Assembly (NCBI RefSeq): GCF_001713455.1
Contig: NZ_CP016464.1
Span: 1,908,001 to 1,972,000 of the forward strand
Length of the DNA stretch: 64,000 nt
Direction: 5' to 3'
Origin: Bosea sp. RAC05
GTDB taxonomy: Bacteria; Pseudomonadota; Alphaproteobacteria; Rhizobiales; Beijerinckiaceae
Within the stretch, counting starts at the first letter, position 1. Every line of letters begins with the position of its first letter. This document shows positions 48,141 through 55,437 of this stretch, in pieces. The notes under the pieces are model-generated. The model worked only from the letters and a program-made list of their open reading frames with translations, was not told the DNA's origin and made no database searches. Position numbers and translations under genes: made by a program.

Positions 48141-49169
48141 TCACTTGCGCAGTATTTCATTCAAGATGGTAGAGAATCGGCCTGTATCAAGGAAGTAATT
48201 TGGATATGCGCGCTGCAGCGCTTGTAGCGAATCGACGCGCACAAGAACTGCTTGAGACGATGAATCTGATGGAATTGTTTTCTCTAGGTCAATATATGAT
48301 TGGTTAGCAATCTGAGAATCTCTCAGGCGAAAGCCTCGGACTGCGACCTTGTTTTCGCCGGGTATCATGTGAACAAGTAGAATTTTAGCGTCGCTTTTGC
48401 TGAGGTTGCCGACATATTGGAGAGTTAGATTATACGCATTGAGTGTATCTTTAACACGAAGTTGGTTCGAAAGCTGCGCGATCTCCTTACGCAATTCTGT
48501 TAGGCTATTTGGCGTTCCTGGCACGGGCGCGCTGTCCTCTCGTACTGCAATTGCTGAACTCATTAGAGCAAAAAAACGTTGCCATTCGGCGCTTCCGCCT
48601 CGCCATTTCAATGCCTGCTTGGTGAAGGTGCCAACTGCTTCAACTGCTGTAGCCCAAGCATGTTGATCTTGCGAGCGGATTTGAATTTCTATTTGAAGTC
48701 CATCGTAATCTTTTCGTGTATCGCGGCCTTTGTATTTAAATATCAGATGCAAACTTCGATAACCATCATCTTTCGGATTTAGGATATAGTTCTTCTCGTT
48801 CCTTAAAGAGTGGTCGCCATAAGAGTGGTATTTATCGTACAAGGCGTTTACGATCTTAATATTCTCAACGACGGCTCTACATCCAGCAATGTCTTGCATC
48901 TGTGAAAGTTGCATTGTCCCAGAAGACAATTTCCGTTTAATAGATTCGAGTCTCTTGATGCGTTGCGAGACAGAGAAATTTCGACTTAATGAATTCGCTT
49001 TGTTCCGCAAGGTGACTTGAAATGTATTCAGCGGGTATGCGTGAGAAGACCGCCAGTTATTTATGATGCTGTAATGAATGTCATTTTTAAATATGTCAGC
49101 ATCCGCTGCGATCGCTTTGCCAGCACGGTCAACCTGACTTTTTGTGTACTCTGGTTTGGCCCAAGCCAT
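48141..49169 (-). CDS. RelA/SpoT-domain nucleotidyl pyrophosphotransferase-like protein, AT-rich
   Basis: This 342-aa single-domain RelA/SpoT homologue lacks HD, TGS and ACT domains. The synthetase core is at residues about 60-185: MQLSQMQDIAGCRAVV, KDDGYRSLHLIF (the GTP-contacting Tyr in YRSLH) and LQIEIQIRSQDQHAWATAVEA. An N-terminal helical part has INNWRSSHAYPLNTFQ; about 150 C-terminal residues are unlike known alarmone synthetases. The DNA is clearly more AT-rich than both flanks and uses AAA, TTA and ATA codons, suggesting recent transfer. Start at ATG 49167-49169 with GGAG; a GTG at 49250 is possible. It may be a small alarmone synthetase or a toxSAS-like toxin; no antitoxin gene is adjacent. 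Confidence 0.85.
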   Translation of the reverse strand: MAWAKPEYTKSQVDRAGKAIAADADIFKNDIHYSIINNWRSSHAYPLNTFQVTLRNKANSLSRNFSVSQRIKRLESIKRKLSSGTMQLSQMQDIAGCRAVVENIKIVNALYDKYHSYGDHSLRNEKNYILNPKDDGYRSLHLIFKYKGRDTRKDYDGLQIEIQIRSQDQHAWATAVEAVGTFTKQALKWRGGSAEWQRFFALMSSAIAVREDSAPVPGTPNSLTELRKEIAQLSNQLRVKDTLNAYNLTLQYVGNLSKSDAKILLVHMIPGENKVAVRGFRLRDSQIANQSYIDLEKTIPSDSSSQAVLVRVDSLQALQRAYPNYFLDTGRFSTILNEILRK

Positions 49170-49237
49170 GAAAGACTCCACTCTGCCCTCCCGCACCGTA
49201 CGCCAAAGCTCTCGTGTCGCAAGTAGGAAAATATCCC

Positions 49238-49266
49238 TTGACAGCGTCACGCTGATCCGCTAGACA
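49238..49266 (+). promoter_or_regulatory. Candidate sigma70 promoter of the GTA structural operon
   Basis: A perfect -35 TTGACA (49238-49243) is followed after exactly 17 bp by TAGACA (49261-49266), 3 of 6 to the -10 consensus. A transcript would start near 49273, with an 85-nt leader before g1. It sits at the edge of the AT-rich RelA/SpoT island. Confidence 0.5.
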
Positions 49267-49299
49267 TCAGGAACGCTCACGAAGTGTGACCAGACGCCC

Positions 49300-49328
49300 A
49301 AGCCGCCGCGCTCATCCGCCGGCGGCTT
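49300..49328 (+). terminator. Leader hairpin ahead of GTA g1 (attenuator-like)
   Basis: AAGCCGCCG (49300-49308), an 11-nt loop, CGGCGGCTT (49320-49328): a perfect 9-bp stem that finishes in TTTC on the plus strand. It is between the promoter candidate and the g1 ATG at 49358. It could be a weak intrinsic terminator limiting GTA transcription, or the terminator of unrelated rightward transcription. Confidence 0.45.
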
Positions 49329-49357
49329 TCGCATGTCGGGCCCTGCGAGGTTTTCCC

Positions 49358-49753
49358 ATGTCCGATTCCGATGATGACGCGCCGGCATTGCCGGTCGCGA
49401 AGGGCAAGCGCTTGTCCGTGGGCCGCAAGGCCGTGGTGACGCGGCTCTGGCGCGCGGCGCAGCGCCAGCTCGATGCGCATGAGGCGCGGCTCGACGAATT
49501 GCCGAAGGGCGCAGCCGCCAGCGAAACCGAGGCCAAGGCGCTCGCTGTGCTCGCCCGCACCGTGCGCGAACTGGTGGCGCTCGACGCGGCGGCGCCCGGC
49601 CGGGAGGACAAATCCACCGATGAACTCTCGCCCGCCGCCGGACTGCGCCACGTCGCCGAACTCCGAAAGGAGCTTGCACGACGTCTTGAAGTCCTTGCCG
49701 CCGGAGAGACGGATCCCGCTGTTGCGGCAACTCCTGTCCACGGCGACGCCTGA
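49358..49753 (+). CDS. GTA g1-like protein (probable small terminase)
   Basis: This 131-aa protein immediately precedes the large terminase. It starts MSDSDDDAPALPVAKGKR and is mostly helical with an RVRELVALDAAAPG-like centre and an AELRKELARRLEVLA helix, a composition typical of RcGTA g1, which acts as a small terminase binding DNA for packaging. Sequence similarity cannot be tested here, so the call leans on position. Its last 80-130 bp overlap the terminase gene in another frame. Confidence 0.65.
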   Translation: MSDSDDDAPALPVAKGKRLSVGRKAVVTRLWRAAQRQLDAHEARLDELPKGAAASETEAKALAVLARTVRELVALDAAAPGREDKSTDELSPAAGLRHVAELRKELARRLEVLAAGETDPAVAATPVHGDA

Positions 49754-50999
49754 CCAATACGAGGTTCTGATCGTCGAATGGACGATCTGGGCGCGGCCGG
49801 ACCAGATGCCGCCGCCACCCCCGCTCCGGGGTGTCTGGCTGGTGCTTGGCGGTCGGGGTGCGGGCAAGACCCGCACCGGCGCCGAATGGGTCAAGGGCAT
49901 GGCGCTGGGGCAGGAGCCTTATGCGCCGGCCGCCACCGAACGCATCGCGCTGGTGGGCGAGACGCAAGGCCAGGTCCGCGACGTGATGATCGAGGGCGTC
50001 TCCGGACTGCTTGCGATCCACACGCGCTGGGAGCGGCCGAGCTGGTATCCCTCGCGGCGGCGGCTCGAATGGCCCAATGGCGCCATCGCCCAGGTGTTTT
50101 CGGCGGAAGATCCGGAAGGGCTGCGCGGCCCGCAATTCGGTGCCGCCTGGTCCGACGAGCTGGCGAAATGGCCGAACATTCAGGAGAGCTGGGACATGCT
50201 GCAATTCGGGCTTCGCCTCGGCGACCGGCCGCGCCAGATCATCACCACGACGCCGCGCCCCGTGCCGCTGATCAAGCGCCTGCTGGATGACCCGCAAGTG
50301 GCCGTCAGCCGCGCGGCGACGAGCGCCAACCGCTTCAACCTCGCGGCCGATTTCATCCGCAGCGTGACGCTCAGCTATGGCGGCACGCGGCTCGGCCGGC
50401 AGGAACTCGACGGCGAACTGGTCGAGGAAAGCGCCGATGCGCTCTGGACGCGGGCGATGATCGAGGAGTGCCGCGAGCGGGAGGCGCCGGCCCTGGCGCG
50501 GATCGTGGTGGCGGTCGATCCGCCGGCCTCGTCCTCGGCCCGCGCCGATTCCTGCGGGCTGGTCGTCGCCGGCCTCGACGGCGACGGCCTCGGCCATGTG
50601 CTGGAGGACGGGACGGTGTCTGGAGCCCGCCCGCATGAATGGGCGGCCAAGGCGGTCGCGCTCTACCGGCGCTTCGAGGCCGATGCGCTCGTCGTCGAGG
50701 TCAACCAGGGCGGCGAGATGGCGACCGCCGTCATCCGCGAGGTCGATGCCGGCGTGCCGGTGAGCGCGGTCAGGGCGACGCGGGGCAAATATCTGCGGGC
50801 CGAGCCTGTGGCGGCGCTCTATGCGCAAGCGCGAGTGCGCCATGCCGGCGCCTTTCCCGCGCTGGAAGACGAGATGTGCGATTTCGGCCCCGGCGGCCTG
50901 AGTTCCGGCCGCTCGCCTGACCGGCTCGACGCACTCGTCTGGGCGCTGACCCATCTGATGCTGGGCCCCAAGGGCCGGCCGCGGGTGAGGGGGATTTAA
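49620..50999 (+). CDS. GTA large terminase (DNA packaging ATPase-nuclease, g2)
   Basis: This 459-aa (from ATG 49620) packaging motor has Walker A GGRGAGKTR (about 77-85), Walker B-like FGAAWSDELAKW, motif III TTTPRPVP and a nuclease Asp in VVAVDPPASS. An N-terminus like RcGTA terminase begins only at about residue 19 (LHDVLKSLPPERR), so a TTG at 49674 could be the true start; both lie inside g1. It packages random host DNA by headful mechanism in GTAs. A palindromic repeat separates it from the portal gene. Confidence 0.9.
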   Translation: MNSRPPPDCATSPNSERSLHDVLKSLPPERRIPLLRQLLSTATPDQYEVLIVEWTIWARPDQMPPPPPLRGVWLVLGGRGAGKTRTGAEWVKGMALGQEPYAPAATERIALVGETQGQVRDVMIEGVSGLLAIHTRWERPSWYPSRRRLEWPNGAIAQVFSAEDPEGLRGPQFGAAWSDELAKWPNIQESWDMLQFGLRLGDRPRQIITTTPRPVPLIKRLLDDPQVAVSRAATSANRFNLAADFIRSVTLSYGGTRLGRQELDGELVEESADALWTRAMIEECREREAPALARIVVAVDPPASSSARADSCGLVVAGLDGDGLGHVLEDGTVSGARPHEWAAKAVALYRRFEADALVVEVNQGGEMATAVIREVDAGVPVSAVRATRGKYLRAEPVAALYAQARVRHAGAFPALEDEMCDFGPGGLSSGRSPDRLDALVWALTHLMLGPKGRPRVRGI

Positions 51000-51024
51000 C
51001 GGACGTCATTCTCGGGCGGCGCGC

Positions 51025-51105
51025 CGTCATAGCGAGCGCAGCGAAGCAATCCAGGGGCCGTCGCGCGCTGCCGTTCTGGATGGCTTCGCTGCGCTCGCAA
51101 TGACG
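51025..51105. repeat. Palindromic repeat between GTA terminase and portal genes (with a half-element before it)
   Basis: CGTCATAGCGAGCGCAGCGAAGCAATCCAG-type left arm and CTGGATGGCTTCGCTGCGCTCGCAATGACG-type right arm (each described in part) form a long imperfect stem like 33184-33269. Just before it, 51004-51019 (CGTCATTCTCGGGCGG) is a left half-arm of the 6788/15893 family, so one repeat seems to have landed in another. It lies within the GTA operon. Confidence 0.78.
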
Positions 51106-51129
51106 GATCACTTCAACAGCGAGACCTCC

Positions 51130-52314
51130 ATGCTCAACTTCCTACGCCACCTGCGCGGCCTCGCCGCGCCGGAACGCAAGCGCTCGCGCGTCGGGCCGCT
51201 GATCGCCCTGCACGAGGCCGGTCGTCCGGTCTGGACGCCGCGCGATTATGCGGCGCTCGCCCGCGAGGGCTATGAGCGCAACCCGGTCGTGCATCGTTGC
51301 GTCCGGTTGATCGCCGAGGCTGCGGCCCAGACGCCGCTGATCGCCAAGGTCGGCGACCGGGAAATGCCCGAGCATCCGGCGCTCGCGCTGATCGACCGGC
51401 CCAATCCACGCCAGGGCGGCATCGCCTTCCGCGAGATGCTGTTCGGGCATCTGCTCGTCGCCGGCAACGCCTATGTCGAGGCGGCCGGCACGGGCCGAGA
51501 GCCGCGCGAACTCTACGCGCTGCGGCCCGACCGGATGAAGGTCGTGCCCGGCCGCGATGGTTGGCCGGAAGCCTATGACTACAGCGTCGGCGGCGACACC
51601 ATCCGCTTCCGTCAGGATGAGGGCGTCGTCCCGCCGATCCTGCACCTGACCCTGTTTCACCCGGTCGACGACCATTACGGCCTCTCGCCGATCGAGGCCG
51701 CCGCCTGCTCGCTCGACATCCACAACGCCGCCAGCGCCTGGCACAAGGCCCTGCTCGACAATGCGGCCCGGCCCTCCGGCGCGCTGGTCTATGACGGGCC
51801 GGACGGGGCGAGCCTCACCGACGCGCAGTTCGAGCGGCTGAAGGCCGAACTGGAGGAGAGTTTCCAGGGCGCCCGCAATGCCGGCCGGCCGCTGCTGCTG
51901 GAAGGCGGGCTTGACTGGAAACCGCTCTCGCTGACGCCGGCGGAACTGGATTTCGTCGCGGCCAAGGGCGTGGCGGCGCGCGAGATCGCGCTCGCCTTCG
52001 GCGTGCCCCCGCTGCTGCTCGGCCTGCCCGGCGACAACACCCACGCCAATTTCGCCGAGGCCAACCGCGCCTTCTGGCGCCAGACCGCGATCCCGCTGGT
52101 GCGGCGCACGGCGCAGTCGCTGGCGCAGTGGCTGGGGCCGGCCTTCGGCGGGGAACTCACGTTGGAGCCCGATCTCGACGCGATCGAGGCTTTGGCGGAC
52201 GAGCGGGAATCGCTCTGGCGCCGGCTCGGCGCGGCGACCTTCCTCAGCGAGGACGAGAAGCGCGAGGCGGTCGGCTACGGCCGGGCGCCGCGAGCGGGGG
52301 AGGCGAACCCATGA
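51130..52314 (+). CDS. GTA/HK97-type phage portal protein (g3)
   Basis: This 394-aa portal forms the dodecameric DNA entry vertex of the head. It shows the portal segments YERNPVVHRCVRLIAEAAAQ, ALALIDRPNPRQGG, LLVAGNAYVEAAG and ALAFGVPPLLLGLPGDNTHANFAEA. ATG at 51130 follows a short leader after the repeat. Its TGA overlaps the ATG of the next small gene (ATGA). Confidence 0.93.
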   Translation: MLNFLRHLRGLAAPERKRSRVGPLIALHEAGRPVWTPRDYAALAREGYERNPVVHRCVRLIAEAAAQTPLIAKVGDREMPEHPALALIDRPNPRQGGIAFREMLFGHLLVAGNAYVEAAGTGREPRELYALRPDRMKVVPGRDGWPEAYDYSVGGDTIRFRQDEGVVPPILHLTLFHPVDDHYGLSPIEAAACSLDIHNAASAWHKALLDNAARPSGALVYDGPDGASLTDAQFERLKAELEESFQGARNAGRPLLLEGGLDWKPLSLTPAELDFVAAKGVAAREIALAFGVPPLLLGLPGDNTHANFAEANRAFWRQTAIPLVRRTAQSLAQWLGPAFGGELTLEPDLDAIEALADERESLWRRLGAATFLSEDEKREAVGYGRAPRAGEANP

Positions 52315-52511
52315 ACCTGCTCGACCAGATCGTCACCGCCTTCGTCGGGCGCGCCGATGTCGGCCATCTCGGGCTCCTGCTCTGGGCTGCGACGGCCTCG
52401 GCCGCAGCCTGGTTCGTGATGCGCGAGCTCTCAGCCGCCAACCGGCGCTTCGACGATTTCGTGCGCGAACTCAACCGCTTCAACGCCCGTCACGAGGGGG
52501 ACCAGCCATGA
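52311..52511 (+). CDS. Small membrane protein, GTA orfg3.5 position
   Basis: This 66-aa protein has one hydrophobic segment (LGLLLWAATASAAAWFVM) and a charged C-terminal helix (ELSAANRRFDDFVRELNRF). It is coupled to the portal gene by ATGA and to the next ORF by another ATGA. RcGTA has a similar small membrane-type gene after the portal (g3.5). Function is not known; a role in head assembly at the membrane is speculation. Confidence 0.78.
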   Translation: MNLLDQIVTAFVGRADVGHLGLLLWAATASAAAWFVMRELSAANRRFDDFVRELNRFNARHEGDQP

Positions 52512-52690
52512 CACGTTCCGCAGAGCAGAAGCCCGCCCCGCCAAAAGCCTCCGGCCCGGGCCATAGCCCGCCGCGGCAGCCGGCGCGCGGCCCGGCCAAC
52601 ACGGAGGCTTTCGGCCGCTTCCTGCGCAATCTGGCGCGGCTGGAAGGCGGTGCGGGTGGTGTCGGCAAGGCCGGGGAGCGGGCGCGATGA
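52508..52690 (+). CDS. Unrecognised small coupled ORF between g3.5 and prohead protease
   Basis: This 60-aa product is Pro/Ala/Gly-rich and basic, with a short amphipathic helix (TEAFGRFLRNLARLEGG). It starts in an ATGA overlap with the preceding gene and stops in an ATGA overlap with the protease gene, good evidence that it is translated. I recognise no family; it could be a small assembly factor. Confidence 0.6.
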   Translation: MTRSAEQKPAPPKASGPGHSPPRQPARGPANTEAFGRFLRNLARLEGGAGGVGKAGERAR

Positions 52691-53223
52691 GGACGTTGCC
52701 TTCCGCCGGCCCCTGCGACCGCGAGTCCAAGTTCCTGCCGCTGCCGCCGGCGCGCATCGGGCTCGACGGGCTGTTCGAGGGCTATGCCAGCCTGTTCGGC
52801 ATCGCCGATCTCGGCAAGGACATCGTCGAGCGTGGCGCCTTTCGCGAGAGCCTGGCGCGGCGGGGCTCAGCCGGCGTCAAGCTGCTCTGGCAGCATGATC
52901 CGGCCGAGCCGATCGGCCGCTGGCTGGCGCTCACCGAGGATTCGCGCGGACTCTTCGTCAGGGGGCAGCTCTCGCTGGCCGTCGCCCGCGCCCGGGAGAT
53001 CCACGCCCTGATGCGCGAAGGGGCTGTCGATGGCCTCTCGATCGGCTTCCGTTCCGAGCGCGCCCGCACCGAGCCGCGAAGTGGCCTGCGCCGGCTGGAG
53101 CGGATCGACCTCTGGGAGATCTCGATCGTCACCTTCCCGATGCTGCCGCAGGCCCGGATCTCCGCCGTCAAGGCGCTGCGCCCCGCGCAGCGGTCCTCTT
53201 ACGCCGCCTTCGCTCACGCCTGA
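52687..53223 (+). CDS. GTA/HK97-family prohead maturation protease (g4)
   Basis: This 178-aa U35-type serine protease trims capsid protein in the prohead. It shows FEGYASLFGIADLGKDIVERGAF, the His motif KLLWQHDPAEPIG and DGLSIGFRS with the Ser, then LERIDLWEISIVTFPMLPQA. It starts with ATGA overlap at 52687. It is upstream of the capsid gene, which has an N-terminal delta region to be cut. Confidence 0.93.
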   Translation: MRTLPSAGPCDRESKFLPLPPARIGLDGLFEGYASLFGIADLGKDIVERGAFRESLARRGSAGVKLLWQHDPAEPIGRWLALTEDSRGLFVRGQLSLAVARAREIHALMREGAVDGLSIGFRSERARTEPRSGLRRLERIDLWEISIVTFPMLPQARISAVKALRPAQRSSYAAFAHA

Positions 53224-53250
53224 AACCGTTCTTTTCCCGAAGGAGAGACC

Positions 53251-54495
53251 ATGACCACTGTCACCCACGGTCCCGAGAGCAAGGCCGCCGGCGCCGACTT
53301 GTCGCTGGCCTTCGATGACCTCCGCTACACGCTGGAGAGCTACCGCGTCAGCAATGACGAGCGCCTGGCCCAGATCGAGAGCCGCCACGGCGTCGACCCG
53401 CTGACCGAGGAGAAGATGGCGCGCATCGACGCCGCCCTCGACGACGCAACGCGCCGTCTCGACCGCCTGACGCTGGACCGCAGCCGCCCGGCGCTCGGCC
53501 GCGACGAGCCGCGCGATCCGCTGGTCGGCGAACACAAGGCCGCTTTCGCGGCCTATGTCCGCAGCGGCGAGGCCGGCGGCCTGAAGCGGCTCGAGGGCAA
53601 GGCGCTCTCGGCCGGCTCGGGTCCGGACGGCGGCTATCTCGCGCCCTCCAGCGTCGAGAGCGAGATCCTGCGGCGGCTCTCGACCGCCTCGCCCATCCGC
53701 GCGCTGGCGACGGTGCGGACGATTTCGTCGGGCACCTACAAGAAGGCCTTTTCGACCACGGGGCCGGCCTCGGGCTGGGTCGGCGAGACGGCGGCGCGCC
53801 CGCAGACCAGCTCGCCCACCCTGGCGGAGCTGAGCTTCCCGGCGATGGAACTCTACGCCATGCCGGCGGCGACGCAGACCCTGCTCGACGACGCCATCGT
53901 CAACATCGACCAGTGGATCGCCGAGGAGGTCGAGAGCGCCTTCGCCGAGCAGGAGGGCGCGGCCTTCGTCAGCGGCGACGGCATCGACAAGCCCAAGGGC
54001 TTCCTCGCCTATCCGATGGTCGCGGAGGCGAGCTGGAACTGGGGCAGCATCGGCGTGCTCAACACCGGCGTCGCCGGCGCGTTCGCCACGGCCAACCCCT
54101 CCGACATCCTGGTCGATCTCGTCTATGCGCTGAAGGCCGGCTACCGCCAGAACGCGTCCTTCGTGATGAACCGCAAGACGCAAGGCGCCGTGCGCAAGTT
54201 CAAGGACTCGACCGGCCAGTATCTCTGGCAGCCGCCGGCCTCGATCGGCGCGCCCGCGACGCTGATGGGCTTCCCGCTGGTCGAGGCGGAGACCATGCCC
54301 GACATGGCCAACAACGCGATCGCGCTTGCTTTCGGCGATTTCCGGCGCGGCTATCTCGTCGTCGACTGGGCCGGCGTGCGCATCCTGCGCGATCCCTACT
54401 CGGCCAAGCCCTATGTGCTGTTCTACACGACCAAGCGGGTCGGCGGCGGCGTGCAGGACTTCGCGGCGATCAAGGGGCTGAGGTTCGCCGTCTGA
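53251..54495 (+). CDS. GTA/HK97-family major capsid protein (g5)
   Basis: This 414-aa head protein has an N-terminal about 100-residue helical delta-domain (LAQIESRHGVDPLTEEKMARID) for removal by g4. The mature fold includes GSGPDGGYLAPSSVESEILR, STGPASGWVGETAARPQT-like (TTGPASGWVGE), ASFVMNRKTQGAVRKFKD and GFPLVEAETMPDM. A GAAGGAGAG ribosome binding site lies right ahead of ATG 53251. It is the last rightward gene before the antisense protease pair. Confidence 0.95.
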   Translation: MTTVTHGPESKAAGADLSLAFDDLRYTLESYRVSNDERLAQIESRHGVDPLTEEKMARIDAALDDATRRLDRLTLDRSRPALGRDEPRDPLVGEHKAAFAAYVRSGEAGGLKRLEGKALSAGSGPDGGYLAPSSVESEILRRLSTASPIRALATVRTISSGTYKKAFSTTGPASGWVGETAARPQTSSPTLAELSFPAMELYAMPAATQTLLDDAIVNIDQWIAEEVESAFAEQEGAAFVSGDGIDKPKGFLAYPMVAEASWNWGSIGVLNTGVAGAFATANPSDILVDLVYALKAGYRQNASFVMNRKTQGAVRKFKDSTGQYLWQPPASIGAPATLMGFPLVEAETMPDMANNAIALAFGDFRRGYLVVDWAGVRILRDPYSAKPYVLFYTTKRVGGGVQDFAAIKGLRFAV

Positions 54496-54505
54496 CGCGG
54501 GTCTC

Positions 54506-54541
54506 TTCGCCCGCCGGGGACGACACGCCTCAGCGGGCGAA
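54506..54541 (+). terminator. Inverted repeat after the capsid gene
   Basis: TTCGCCCGC (54506-54514) and GCGGGCGAA (54533-54541) make a perfect 9-bp stem with an 18-nt loop, 10 bp beyond the capsid stop. Its right arm covers the last codons of the antisense protease. It may end the head-gene transcript, with no U-tract. Confidence 0.42.
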
Positions 54542-55371
54542 CCACCAGCTGTAGCTCGCCGCGGGCGGGGCCCGTTCGCCCGCGCGCGGACTGGGGCCGA
54601 GCGCCAGCAGCCGCGCGGCCGAGTCGGTGATCCAGACCCGGTGCTCGCTGATCGGCGTGATCGCGGTGAAGCCGCCGCAGATGCGCCGCTCGCGCGTGTT
54701 GAGCGGGCCGCTCGACCAGCTCACGATCCCCACGAGATCGCGCGAGCGGATGTCACCACGCAGCACCGGCCCGCCGGAATCGCCGCGGCAGGCGCCGGCA
54801 CCGGGCGTTTCGCCCTTGGCCTCGGCATCGACCGCCACCTTGACCGTGTTCTGCGTCGTGTAGTTGCCGGCATTGACCAGCCGGGTCTCGCGCAGGCGGC
54901 GCGCGGTGTTCTTGTTGGTCTCGATCGAGAGGCCGAAGCCGGCCATGGTCACCGTCTCGCCCTGCCAGAGACTGCCGCCCAGGGTGACGGGCTGGATGTC
55001 GGTAGGGAGGGGGCCGCCAGCCGGAGCATGGCGAGGTCGGCCCCGGGCTGGGTGCGCGGAGTCGTTCCCGGCACGAAACTGGGGTGCGGCAGGACGGCGA
55101 CGACGGCATGCCGGCGGGCGCGGAACTTGGTGTCCAGGCTGACGACGCTGACCGATCCACCGCCCATCAGGCAATGGGCCGCGGTCAGCACCAGTTCCGG
55201 TGCGATCGCGGCTCCGGAGCAGAGCTCGCCGCGGCTGGTCTCGACCCGCAGCGTCGAGGCGCGGGCACCGCGGACATCCTGCGACGGCACGCCTCCCACC
55301 ACCGCCAGCGCCGGCGTGGTGCCGACGAGAAGGGCGCAGGTCAGGACGAAGAGAAAGCGGCGCGGTGTCAT
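54530..55371 (-). pseudogene. Trypsin-like serine protease, frameshifted (first of two, antisense in GTA cluster)
   Basis: This exported S1-family protease is split over two frames. Part one (from ATG 55369-55371) has a signal peptide (LFVLTCALLVGTTPALA), the VVGG-like mature start, catalytic His66 (LTAAHCLMGG) and Asp112 (GADLAMLRLAA). Part two continues in another frame with PTDIQPVTLGG, then the catalytic Ser motif GACRGDSGGPVL. The shift is in a C5 run (minus strand; G5 at 55009-55013 on plus); one extra C would join LRLAAPLPTDIQ perfectly. It is either a sequencing error or a genuine or phase-variable mutation. Full length would be about 280 aa. Confidence 0.82.
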
Positions 55372-55437
55372 GATGCGAACCGGTTGTGATATCGCCCTCA
55401 ATCTAGGTGCTGCGGCGCTGCAGTCCAGCCTTTTGCC

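Noticed and set aside
48141..49260. Toxin-antitoxin pair around the RelA/SpoT gene
   Set aside because: The 3-bp gap on one side and the short gap before g1 leave no room for an antitoxin ORF that I can recognise.
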